A DNA stretch of 23,246 bases from Bacteroidota bacterium (GTDB lineage Bacteria > Bacteroidota > Bacteroidia > Cytophagales > Cyclobacteriaceae), in assembly GCA_023417955.1 (NCBI GenBank), contig JAEZDW010000101.1:1-23246 (forward strand). Reading direction: 5' to 3'. Shown in pieces: positions 1 through 7,452 of the stretch. Every line of letters starts with the position of its first letter. The first letter of the stretch is position 1. Made by a program: the position numbers and the translations under genes. The notes under the pieces are model-generated. The model was not told the DNA's origin. It saw only the letters and a list, made by a program, of their open reading frames with translations, and did no database searches.

Positions 1-84
1 CTTCAGAATAAAAAACAAACACTTCCGTCTTAAATGTAAAACCAAGGGGTAAAAGATTCGTACGAAAGAACAAACCGTGGGGCC

Positions 85-2442
85 ATGCATGATTTTACCA
101 ACAGCTTTCCATTTTCATCGAAACTCAGCCTGAAGCCGCTGATTGAATACTGGGAGAATCAAATTCGCCAGAACAATTCACTTGGCTTTACCCGGGGAGT
201 TCTTGAATATATAGAAAATGCGCCTGAGTTAAAAGAGCCGATCGAGGACGAAGCGGTTATTGAAAAGCACAGGGCTTTTATTAATTATCTAATGTCGGCG
301 GTTGTCCCTGCGGCGAGTGAATCCAAAGACCTTGTTGCCGCTATTTATCCGTTTACCTTCAAACCACTTTACGTTACCCGTGCCTTCAGCGAAACGATAG
401 ACATAACCAGGATCGAGGAACGAGCGAAAGCAAACCTGCCCGGGGAAAGTATTGCGCTTGGAAAAGCTATCAAGGGATGCCTTATGGTTCTTGAAAAATT
501 TTATCAGGTTCGGACATTTTCAGACAGGCCGGTATTATTCTCTCTGATGGACGAAAACACCGGGCTTGAAAAGGTATATAAGGTTGAAATCAATCACCAG
601 TTTTGTGAAATTATTCCCAGGGGAGAAGTTCCCCCAATAGACCGTCAGGTGATCAAGTTCCTGATGGAAAAAACATATGACCTTGATCTGTGGTTTCAGT
701 ATATCCATCCGGAGAACTACGAGTTTCAGGGGTTCATAGTGATGCGGCTTGTTGACGTGACGGAACAGGAAATGTTGTCCGGGATTAAGTACGACCTTTT
801 GGAAAAAGATGCAGTCATTCGAACGGAAACATTCGCAGCGATTCAACACAAGTTGCGTTCGCTGTTTGGGATAACCGACATGCGCCTGGGGATAGCCTAT
901 TTCGATCCAAACAATAATCTCATTCTGAACAGTGAATCATCAGACTGCTGGAAGAGTCTTGTTGAATCAGAGATTCCGGATTTCAATTGTGGCGACTATG
1001 AAGGCTCGGTGTATGAACGCAGTTGGATGGAGAAACGCTATGTCACGATTGAAGATTTGCGCGAGTATCCGTTCAGATCCCGGGTTGAGGAAGCGTTGAT
1101 CGCCACAGGCATAAATAATATTCTGCTGGCACCGCTGGTAGACGGCGACGAAACAATTGGAATGCTTGAGCTTGCAACGCCATTTGCAGGAAGGCTAAAT
1201 TCCGTGACTGCTCACAAGGTTGAGAATGTTCTGCCCATGTTCACCGCTGCGGTGAAACGGGTAAAGGAGGAGATGTCGACTGAGGCGCGCGCGATTATCC
1301 AGGAAGAATGTACTGCCATTCATCCAACGGTTCAGTGGCGCTTTTTTGAGGCCGGCGTAAACCTGATGAATAGGAGGAGAAAAGGCGAACAAGCGGTGTT
1401 CGAAGAGATCGTATTCAAGAACGTGTATCCATTGTTCGGCATGGCGGATGTCCGAAACTCTTCACTGGAAAGAAATGTTGCAATCCAGAAGGATTTGCTG
1501 CAGAACCTTGAGTTGGCAAAGGACCTGCTTTTGCACATCCATCAGAAGAAGACGCTGCCCCTGCTGGAAGAGGTTATTTATAAAACTGAGGACCAACGGA
1601 AAAAGCTCGGCCGCGGTCTTGCGTCAGGTGATGAGAGCAATGTGCTCGACTTCCTAAGAACAGAAATCAATCCGCTTGTAGAACATTTTGGAACTGACAC
1701 GTCATTGGTTGAGGTGGTCGAGGCATATCGGTCCCGGCTTGATCCGATTTCGGGAATCGTATACAAGCGCAGAAAATCGTTCGAAGAAAGCCTCGAAAGT
1801 ATAAACCGTACGATCAGCGGCTATCTTGATGAGGCGGAAAAGAGCGCGCAACAAATGTTCCCTCACTACTTTGAAAAGTACAAGACGGACGGAGTAGAGT
1901 ACAGCCTATATGTGGGAAGCGAACTTGTAAAAGATCGCAACTTTGACCCTTTCTACCTTAAGAACTTCCACCTGTGGCAACTGCTTACGATGTGTGAAAT
2001 CCATCGGCGAATTGAGTTATTGAAGCCTGAATTAAAAACGGCGCTGGAAATAACGCAGCTGATCCTTGTCCACGACCAACCCATATCAATCCGGTTCCGC
2101 CCCGACGAGAAACAATTCGACGTAGACGGCGCATATGACATCCGTTATGAGATAGTCAAGAAGCGGATTGACAAAGCTTTTATCAAAAACACTGACGAAC
2201 GACTGACGCAGCCCGGCAAGATTGCCATCGTTTACAACCAGGCAAAAGTTGAAGATGAATTTCGCCGCTACTTCCAGTATCTGAAGGCCCGGAAGCTTGT
2301 TACGGGTTCGGTGGAGGAACTCGAACTGGAGGAACTGCCGGGAGCATCGCGACTAAGAGCCTTGCGTTTTCAGATGGCAGACGCAGCGGATGAGCACGGT
2401 GAACAGTTGCATTCAATCGAGGCAGGACTCGGCGTCAATTAA
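85..2442 (+). CDS. GAF-domain protein, function unknown (785 aa)
   Basis: The protein is predicted to be cytoplasmic, with no signal peptide or membrane segment. Residues about 240-395 read as a GAF sensory domain: a predicted helix, the strand LGIAYFDPNNNL, and the closing strands ILLAPLVDGDETIGMLELATP-like. About 240 residues precede the GAF domain and about 390 mostly charged, helix-rich residues follow it. I recognise no histidine kinase, GGDEF, helix-turn-helix or other output domain. GAF domains commonly bind small molecules or mediate dimerisation, so a sensor or scaffold role is inferred only. The ATG at 85 is the first in frame and has no clear Shine-Dalgarno site. The stop overlaps the convergent TMEM175-type gene by 8 bases. 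Multi-domain GAF proteins of similar size are known in Bacteroidota, but I cannot name a characterised member. Confidence 0.85.
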   Translation: MHDFTNSFPFSSKLSLKPLIEYWENQIRQNNSLGFTRGVLEYIENAPELKEPIEDEAVIEKHRAFINYLMSAVVPAASESKDLVAAIYPFTFKPLYVTRAFSETIDITRIEERAKANLPGESIALGKAIKGCLMVLEKFYQVRTFSDRPVLFSLMDENTGLEKVYKVEINHQFCEIIPRGEVPPIDRQVIKFLMEKTYDLDLWFQYIHPENYEFQGFIVMRLVDVTEQEMLSGIKYDLLEKDAVIRTETFAAIQHKLRSLFGITDMRLGIAYFDPNNNLILNSESSDCWKSLVESEIPDFNCGDYEGSVYERSWMEKRYVTIEDLREYPFRSRVEEALIATGINNILLAPLVDGDETIGMLELATPFAGRLNSVTAHKVENVLPMFTAAVKRVKEEMSTEARAIIQEECTAIHPTVQWRFFEAGVNLMNRRRKGEQAVFEEIVFKNVYPLFGMADVRNSSLERNVAIQKDLLQNLELAKDLLLHIHQKKTLPLLEEVIYKTEDQRKKLGRGLASGDESNVLDFLRTEINPLVEHFGTDTSLVEVVEAYRSRLDPISGIVYKRRKSFEESLESINRTISGYLDEAEKSAQQMFPHYFEKYKTDGVEYSLYVGSELVKDRNFDPFYLKNFHLWQLLTMCEIHRRIELLKPELKTALEITQLILVHDQPISIRFRPDEKQFDVDGAYDIRYEIVKKRIDKAFIKNTDERLTQPGKIAIVYNQAKVEDEFRRYFQYLKARKLVTGSVEELELEELPGASRLRALRFQMADAADEHGEQLHSIEAGLGVN

Positions 2443-3190
2443 TCGCAGCGGCTTCGAGAAGGGGCTTTCTCTTCTTGTCAATCATCCGCCCATAAATCCA
2501 CATCACCGGTGGATAAAGAAAGTAGCTGAAGCCGGAATAAAATCCAACGTATCGGTCGTCATAGAAAATTATCGACATAATCACGGAAACGATCGGAACA
2601 GTCGAAAGCATGAGGTTGGTGGTAAAGCTGGCTCGGGTGTCAAAGTATTCAATTTCATTCAGTTCAAGTTCCCCGGCTTTTTTCATCGCATACCGGTACA
2701 TTACCGCGAGGATAATAAAAACTGTTGCGTAGCCCAGGCCATAGATGATCATGAGATCAGCAATCTGAATCCCCAGAAACATTGGAATCAATTGATCAAG
2801 AAGTTCTTCCCTGTCGAAGATGTAGGCGATGGGTATCAACATACCCTTTGCAATGTATTTCAACGGATAGACATAAAAGAGTACAATGACCAGAAATGCC
2901 GTGTTGATTACAAGTACGATTGCATTCCTCAATCCATAGCGATAAAAGAAAATAAAATGCTGGTACCAGATCAGCATGATCACAGTGATACAAGCCGAAA
3001 ATGGTATAAGCTCCCAGACAAACAACTTCATCTGTTCGAAGTTGGTCGGCGGTGATGTCGAGATGAGTAGTAATGTAATAGCAAGAGCAAAAACGGCGTC
3101 GCTGAAATTCTCCATGCGCCCTGCGTCACGACCACGGTAGCGGAATTCTCCAGGCTTGCTGTCTTTGATATTCTTAAATACCTCGCGCAT
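2435..3190 (-). CDS. TMEM175-family (DUF1211) potassium channel-like membrane protein
   Basis: This 251-residue multi-pass membrane protein carries the family signature in its first transmembrane helix: R25-M-E-N-F-S-D31 followed by AVFALAITLL. Bacterial TMEM175 proteins form tetrameric potassium-permeable channels with one such repeat per subunit and six helices. Five to six hydrophobic segments are visible here, near residues 32-45, 57-80, 88-110, 135-165, 195-210 and 215-233. The 24-residue charged N-terminus before the motif is slightly long for the family, but the first in-frame ATG is used. An alternative Met26 would cut the signature Arg25. It is the last gene of a leftward run, 39 bases after the PrsW-like gene, and a hairpin sits directly against its start codon. 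Channel activity is inferred from family membership. Confidence 0.82.
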   Translation of the reverse strand: MREVFKNIKDSKPGEFRYRGRDAGRMENFSDAVFALAITLLLISTSPPTNFEQMKLFVWELIPFSACITVIMLIWYQHFIFFYRYGLRNAIVLVINTAFLVIVLFYVYPLKYIAKGMLIPIAYIFDREELLDQLIPMFLGIQIADLMIIYGLGYATVFIILAVMYRYAMKKAGELELNEIEYFDTRASFTTNLMLSTVPIVSVIMSIIFYDDRYVGFYSGFSYFLYPPVMWIYGRMIDKKRKPLLEAAAIN

Positions 3191-3191
3191 A

Positions 3192-3212
3192 GTTAGCTTT
3201 AGCGAAACTAAC
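3192..3212 (-). promoter_or_regulatory. Hairpin abutting the TMEM175-type start codon
   Basis: Read on the minus strand, GTTAGTTT and AAGCTAAC (one G-U pair) form an eight-pair stem with a five-base loop. It ends one base before the ATG at 3190. It has no following T-run, so it does not look like an intrinsic terminator for the upstream PrsW-like gene. A role in limiting translation or stabilising a processed mRNA end is inference. Confidence 0.4.
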
Positions 3213-3229
3213 GATAACCGTAGTCTTAA

Positions 3230-3946
3230 TCAACTGTGCGAATCGCTTTCATCCCGTTCGCGAAATGGAGAGGCATTCTGGTGCAATGCGATTGCCTTCC
3301 TCGACAAGACCACACCTGTCAGCAAAGCAACGACGGATCCGATCCACACGCCGGCGTAGACATCTTTAATTTCAGCTATAAAAAGGAAATAATCGTACGC
3401 GCCGTGAAATAACGTTGGTATAAGAAGCGCCAGCACGGAGTAGCGGAAAACTCGCCTGTGTGAAAATTTCGCGAGTCCAAGGAAATAACCCATCATAATT
3501 GCAAAGACTGCGTGCGCCGGAACGGCAGAGAACATTCTGAAGAGGCCAGTCATGAATCCAAGTTCGAACACATACACGACATTCTCCAGGGTGGCGAAGC
3601 CCATTCCCACCATAACAGCATACACAATTCCGTCGAAGGGTTCGTTGAAGTGTTCATTGCGATAGAGGATGAATCGGAGAAAAATGAACTTGCTGAATTC
3701 TTCGATCAGTGCAACTTTAAAAAACGCGCTGATGAATTGACTCATTACGTCATCTGGCCGTGTTGCAAGGAGGAGGTTAACGGGCATGGTGATAAGCAGT
3801 GTCACCGCCGTACTAAGGCAACCATAGAGAAAACAAAGCAAAAGCAGGTGTAACGGCTCCGGTTCATGATGGTCCTTCAGGTAAATGTAGAGGCCGATGG
3901 CGATACCGGGGGCGGAAGCAATGGCGAGCAACGAAAGAAAGTCCAT
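3230..3946 (-). CDS. PrsW-family intramembrane protease-like protein
   Basis: This 238-residue membrane protein has about seven hydrophobic segments. The family motifs are visible in order: E82-E83-F-S-K86 (the EExxK motif), the segment EPFDGIVYAVMVGMGFA then E121-N122, P143-A-H145 and H181-G-A-Y-D185. In the PrsW/CPBP superfamily these glutamates and histidines form the membrane-embedded active site. B. subtilis PrsW cleaves the anti-sigma factor RsiW, but no anti-sigma factor is encoded nearby, so the substrate here is unknown. The tail after about residue 215 is hydrophilic. The gene lies 52 bases downstream of the thioredoxin-fold gene and 39 bases upstream of the TMEM175-type gene, consistent with co-transcription. 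The family call is firm; the biological role is not. Confidence 0.85.
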   Translation of the reverse strand: MDFLSLLAIASAPGIAIGLYIYLKDHHEPEPLHLLLLCFLYGCLSTAVTLLITMPVNLLLATRPDDVMSQFISAFFKVALIEEFSKFIFLRFILYRNEHFNEPFDGIVYAVMVGMGFATLENVVYVFELGFMTGLFRMFSAVPAHAVFAIMMGYFLGLAKFSHRRVFRYSVLALLIPTLFHGAYDYFLFIAEIKDVYAGVWIGSVVALLTGVVLSRKAIALHQNASPFRERDESDSHS

Positions 3947-3998
3947 TCACAAAATTCGTGAATTGCTTCAACTTTGCCCGCCGCCGTAAGGGAAATGT

Positions 3999-4535
3999 TT
4001 ATTCAATAGCGTCTTCTACCTGATCCATTTTTGCCGCAGAATATTTTCCACTGGTAGCAAAAACAATCTTTCCTTCCGGATCAAGTACGAAGAAGTAAGG
4101 GATATCCTTCTTTTCGAAGTCCAACGCTTCCTTGTATTTTTTCAGTTCACCTTTATAAAAAAGGACATAGGGCAACAATTGCGGATCTATATTCTTCATC
4201 GCCTTGCGCTTGGCAGTACCTGTTGCGGCAGCGTTGACACCGGTAAACATTGGAATGAAGTAGACATTCACATCGTAAGAAAAGTTACTGAGGAGCCCTG
4301 TTGATTTCTGAATGAATTTTTCAAATACAGGTTGAAACCACGAATTGAGTTCATCCTCGGATTTTTTTGAGTAAGCCATCCCGATCAAGGTGTATTTTCC
4401 TTTTACATCATTCGGGAGACTAACCTTTTTGTCTTCTACAGTTTCAGCGTCCATATCCGGGAAGACTTTGCCAACCTGAGCAACGCACGCCAGCGACAAA
4501 GTCAAAAAGAACATGAAGAAAATAGTATGTTTCAT
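3999..4535 (-). CDS. Secreted thioredoxin-fold protein lacking CXXC, possibly ATP10-like
   Basis: The frame is open to 4679, but the ATG at 4535 gives a classical signal peptide (MKHTIFFMFFLTLSLACVAQ), so I take it as the start (178 aa). The mature part has a thioredoxin-like layout. The strand YTLIGMAYS (about residues 48-56) sits where TlpA or Prx proteins carry their redox motif, and a helix with a conserved-looking W66 follows. The segment DIPYFFVLDPEGKIVFATSG (144-163) has the cis-Pro and final hairpin. No cysteine is present in the mature chain, so it cannot act as a disulfide oxidoreductase. The order GMAYSKKSEDELNSW resembles the mitochondrial ATP10 family, but this is from memory and tentative. 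The upstream LysE-type gene ends 91 bases before this start. Confidence 0.72.
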   Translation of the reverse strand: MKHTIFFMFFLTLSLACVAQVGKVFPDMDAETVEDKKVSLPNDVKGKYTLIGMAYSKKSEDELNSWFQPVFEKFIQKSTGLLSNFSYDVNVYFIPMFTGVNAAATGTAKRKAMKNIDPQLLPYVLFYKGELKKYKEALDFEKKDIPYFFVLDPEGKIVFATSGKYSAAKMDQVEDAIE

Positions 4536-4626
4536 AACAGTGATTTGAAAGAAAGGTACGAATTCCGTACCAGACAAAATGCTGCTTGTAACGTTTTCAC
4601 ATCTTTTGCAGAGAAACGCAAATAGG

Positions 4627-5250
4627 TTATACCACGGTTCTGAATACGTACTGAAGCAGCGAGAAAATTTCGAGTGCAACGAGCGTGACTCCGGGCACTC
4701 TCCGTATCGCCGGTAGATTTTTTAATGCGGACATTACTTTTTGCGCCAGGTAAGCGAATAGTACCAAAAGTAAAAAGGCGCCTGCAAATACGCCGGCGAA
4801 ATACGCATGTAATGAGACGACTGACGCGAGGTCAATCCACCCTTGTGATTTCAGGTAAGCCGTTATCGCAATCCAATAAGGAATCGCAAGCGGGTTGAGT
4901 AAACCAAGCAAGAGGCCCTTTCGAAAACCACTGTTTTGAGATTCAGTTTGTACGTCAGACGGTTTCTTTGATGATTGCCATAACGAAATAATGCCGAACA
5001 CAATCATGACAATCGAAGCTATCAAATGCAGATTCGCTGTAATCACCGGGGACGATGTGATTAACTTTTCGAATTTTACCGCGACCCAGGCGTAAGGATA
5101 TTCTACCAACGCGGCGGCAAATGCAAAACGCAACGCTGCCGCCAGACGATTTTCAAGGCCGAGCTGAATTATCGTGAGATTAAGTGTTCCGGGGGGAATG
5201 GATCCTATAAAACTAAATATGAACGATATAAAGAAGTTGCCTGGTGCCAC
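4627..5250 (-). CDS. LysE/RhtB-type amino-acid or metabolite exporter
   Basis: This is a 207-residue inner-membrane protein when started at the GTG at 5250, ten bases after the stop of the ATP-grasp gene. An ATG at 5358 in the same frame would extend it 36 hydrophilic residues into the upstream gene and looks wrong. LysE features are the N-terminal helix ending in GSIPPGTLNLTIIQLGL (about 16-32), a hydrophilic central loop after a third helix, and GLLLGLLNPLAIPYWI, which matches the family's internal GxxxxLxNP motif. About six helices are present. LysE-family proteins export amino acids and similar small molecules using the proton gradient. The tight spacing after a ligase gene suggests it exports that enzyme's product or a related compound, which is inference. 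Confidence 0.82.
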   Translation of the reverse strand: MAPGNFFISFIFSFIGSIPPGTLNLTIIQLGLENRLAAALRFAFAAALVEYPYAWVAVKFEKLITSSPVITANLHLIASIVMIVFGIISLWQSSKKPSDVQTESQNSGFRKGLLLGLLNPLAIPYWIAITAYLKSQGWIDLASVVSLHAYFAGVFAGAFLLLVLFAYLAQKVMSALKNLPAIRRVPGVTLVALEIFSLLQYVFRTVV

Positions 5251-5260
5251 TGCGAAACCG

Positions 5261-6304
5261 TTAACTGATTTTCGACTTGAAAGTTCGATAGTATCGAACA
5301 GCTTCCCGCAAAGACAAATACTCGTATCCGCGGTCCCTGTTCTGTTGAGCGATATCAAATATCGCCCGCCAATGCGCCATCAGTGTGGAGACGGCCTTGA
5401 CTAATGAAAACCCGGGATCGTAAATGTGAGCCGGTTCGGCACCGCACCCGTTTAACTCAAGTATCTTCACATTTCCAGCTATTAGATCATCGATGCTGTT
5501 GCAACGCAAGTCGAATCGCCCGAAGTAGAAGCCGTTGATTTGTTTTGATATTTCATCGTACGCTGTATGCATTTCGTCACAGATGAGGTGATTTCCGTTG
5601 ATGAACATCGTGCCAAGGCAATGATTGCCGATGGAAACAATTTCCAGGCGATGTCCCTGAGGCAATACTTCTGTCAGGCGATCGCGATATTTTTCCCTGA
5701 GAGTCTTCCATTGTAACTTCGCGCGGTCGTTATTGAGTATCAATTGTTGCAGAGAGGAAGTCCCATCTCCAATTACATGTAACATTTCCTTCAATACGAC
5801 AGACGTCACGTTGCCGCGATCTGCATTTGGATATCGCTGATAGAATACTCCCGCTTCAACGGGCAGGTCTGCAAACTCCTGAATAAGGAAGTCGAAACGC
5901 ATCTTGCTGAGATACTGATGGACATCGGCGGGAGAATTGATTCGCCTGACCATATGCCCGCGTTCCCCGATATCCGGTTTAAAAATGACTGGATAACGCA
6001 ACCCCTGTACGTCAATTAGTTTTTCGACATCTTCGGTCGAAACAGGTTGGCGAACAAGAGCGGTTTTTGGGATTAATCCGCCCGGTATTTTGCAGAGAAC
6101 ATCATATTTCGATTCGCCGAACATGCCACCCATTACAATACCGGGATTCGATCCTGAAAAGAAAGTGAACGACCCTGCTTTCAGAGAGAGCCAGGGGTAA
6201 TAAAAGAAAAGGGGTAATTGAATCACGCCAAACGGCCAGTACTCCCAACTACGTAATCTTATCAGGAAATTGCTTCTCGTGATGCGCGACCAGATACCTG
6301 TCAT
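5261..6304 (-). CDS. ATP-grasp ligase with unusual hydrophobic N-terminus
   Basis: This 347-residue protein has ATP-grasp landmarks. The nucleotide-binding lysine strand is YPVIFKPDIGERGHMVR (K109), then LIQEFADLPVEAGVFY (140-155), GDGTSSLQQLI (179-189), FDLR (D265) and the metal-binding ILELNG (E283, N285). ATP-grasp enzymes couple a carboxylate to an amine or thiol through an acyl-phosphate. The first 75 residues are not a usual pre-ATP-grasp domain. They contain W20-E-Y-W-P, an aromatic hydrophobic stretch to about residue 49, then SNPGIVMGGMFGESKYD (52-68). I recall similar N-termini in uncharacterised bacterial ATP-grasp proteins. D-Ala-D-Ala ligase is the nearest named relative, but the substrate cannot be assigned. 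It lies 14 bases after the DinB-like gene and 10 bases before the exporter. Confidence 0.8.
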   Translation of the reverse strand: MTGIWSRITRSNFLIRLRSWEYWPFGVIQLPLFFYYPWLSLKAGSFTFFSGSNPGIVMGGMFGESKYDVLCKIPGGLIPKTALVRQPVSTEDVEKLIDVQGLRYPVIFKPDIGERGHMVRRINSPADVHQYLSKMRFDFLIQEFADLPVEAGVFYQRYPNADRGNVTSVVLKEMLHVIGDGTSSLQQLILNNDRAKLQWKTLREKYRDRLTEVLPQGHRLEIVSIGNHCLGTMFINGNHLICDEMHTAYDEISKQINGFYFGRFDLRCNSIDDLIAGNVKILELNGCGAEPAHIYDPGFSLVKAVSTLMAHWRAIFDIAQQNRDRGYEYLSLREAVRYYRTFKSKIS

Positions 6305-6318
6305 ATCGTTCTGACGGA

Positions 6319-6837
6319 TTATCCGGCCTTCGACTCCCGTCGTTCCTGGTGCCGTACCGTGGATGCAGCGACACCGAAGTTTTTTTCGAGCACGATATAA
6401 GGTGCAACTTCGCGGATGCCAATTTTCATTAATGCCATGTGGTGGACCGCGTGTTCGATGTTATAGACAAGCTCACGCGCCGTAGTTGTATCGAGTGTAA
6501 CTTCGCGATCAGTTTCTACATCGTAACTCAGTTCAAGTAAAAGCGCGCGATCAAGGTCCATCTTGCCGACAAAATCTTGAATCCTCGCTATGGTCTGTCT
6601 TGCAAGTACAGTATCTCGCTCTATTTGTTTGTCGTGACTGCGTTTGTCATAATTGATCGTGCCGGTCGTATAGCCATTCTCAAGACAAAGGAAGAACTCA
6701 AGCGTATGCCGCAGATGTTGCCCGATTGTTGAGCCGCTGAGCGCGGTTGACGGCGTATTAAAATGGATTGGTTCTATGGCATCTAGGACGTCACCAAGCT
6801 GAGCAAGGATGTCGGTACAGGCGCGTATCAGCTTCAT
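6319..6837 (-). CDS. DinB-like four-helix protein
   Basis: This 172-residue soluble protein starts at the ATG at 6837. The open frame continues to 6975, but the extension is basic, unstructured and overlaps the divergent gene's leader. The DinB/YfiT superfamily is recognised by three metal-binding histidines on a four-helix bundle. Candidates here are H41 or H44 in GQHLRHTLEFF and the pair H129 and H133 in NIEHAVHHMALMKIG. Members include thiol-dependent S-transferases such as bacillithiol transferase BstA, but most are uncharacterised, so no substrate is claimed. The C-terminal 15 residues are charged. It is the first gene of the leftward run, 14 bases before the ATP-grasp gene. Confidence 0.78.
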   Translation of the reverse strand: MKLIRACTDILAQLGDVLDAIEPIHFNTPSTALSGSTIGQHLRHTLEFFLCLENGYTTGTINYDKRSHDKQIERDTVLARQTIARIQDFVGKMDLDRALLLELSYDVETDREVTLDTTTARELVYNIEHAVHHMALMKIGIREVAPYIVLEKNFGVAASTVRHQERRESKAG

Positions 6838-6849
6838 AGATCGAAAAAG

Positions 6850-6857
6850 CAAATATA
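6850..6857 (-). promoter_or_regulatory. Candidate -7 element for the DinB-led operon
   Basis: The minus strand reads TATATTTG, an exact match to the Bacteroidota -7 consensus TAnnTTTG, 12 bases upstream of the DinB-like ATG. No good TTTG -33 element is visible 19-21 bases further upstream. The leader would also be only a few bases long, so this may be chance. Confidence 0.3.
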
Positions 6858-7009
6858 AATCAAAATTCAGACCGTCAGTTTCACCATGGTCTCTAACCCG
6901 GCGAAACGGCCACTTAATTCTGTGTAAGGTCAATTTCTTCCTGAAGAGGCAATTTGCTGATCGGATTTCCCACAAAATACCGAACTTGATACCGAAGAAT
7001 TGCCAACCG

Positions 7010-7447
7010 ATGAAGACCTTATTGCCCCTTCTTGTAATACTATTAGGCCAGCCGGTGACCGGCGCCGCTCAGTTGCAGATTCAGAAAGAAGTTGCAGACA
7101 CGAACACCCAAATAGATCTCGCTGTGGTTGCAAAAGACGCCGACCGACTTGAAAAGCTGTATGCTGATGATTTTGTTTTCACCCATGGAACGGGACACCT
7201 CGATGACAAGCGGAGCTGGATCGCGGATGTTGTGAAACCGAACAAGAAGTTTGTAAGTCGTGAACATGATTCAGTCCACGTTGAATTGCATAAGGACATT
7301 GCAATTGTCAGGGGTCGCATGGTGATTACCCGACTTGATGTGGATAAAGAAGTAAAGTATGGTTTGAAGTACGTGCGTGTATTTCGCAGGAATGAGGACA
7401 CCTGGCAAATGATTTCCCATTTCACCTTTCGGGAATGGCACTATTGA
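7010..7447 (+). CDS. Secreted NTF2-like (DUF4440-type) protein
   Basis: Starting at the ATG at 7010 gives 145 residues with a clean signal peptide (MKTLLPLLVILLGQPVTGAAQ). The frame extends further upstream only through sequence that reads like non-coding leader. The mature protein has the cone-shaped NTF2/DUF4440 pattern. A first helix EVADTNTQIDLAVVAKDADRLEKLYADDFVFTH is followed by a strand-rich half with RSWIADV, AIVRGRMVITRL and YGLKYVRVFRRNEDTWQMISHFTF. This fold ranges from enzymes to simple binding proteins, and the sequence gives no substrate. A periplasmic or exported location is inferred from the signal. It is divergent from the DinB-like gene and its stop lies 5 bases from the stop of the convergent methyltransferase gene. 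Confidence 0.8.
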   Translation: MKTLLPLLVILLGQPVTGAAQLQIQKEVADTNTQIDLAVVAKDADRLEKLYADDFVFTHGTGHLDDKRSWIADVVKPNKKFVSREHDSVHVELHKDIAIVRGRMVITRLDVDKEVKYGLKYVRVFRRNEDTWQMISHFTFREWHY

Positions 7448-7452
7448 TCGGA

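Noticed and set aside
2390..3055. A 221-residue rightward open frame across the TMEM175-type gene
   Set aside because: It lies antisense to a well-supported membrane protein with a clear signature. The translation has no recognisable domain and looks like a shadow of the coding strand.
4536..4679. N-terminal extension of the thioredoxin-fold gene to an ATG at 4679
   Set aside because: The extension is cysteine-rich and irregular and overlaps the end of the LysE-type gene. The ATG at 4535 starts a classical signal peptide.
3999..6837. The leftward cluster considered as an anti-phage or toxin-antitoxin system
   Set aside because: There is no nuclease, NTPase effector, reverse transcriptase or toxin-like small gene. 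The members are general transporter, ligase and protease families.
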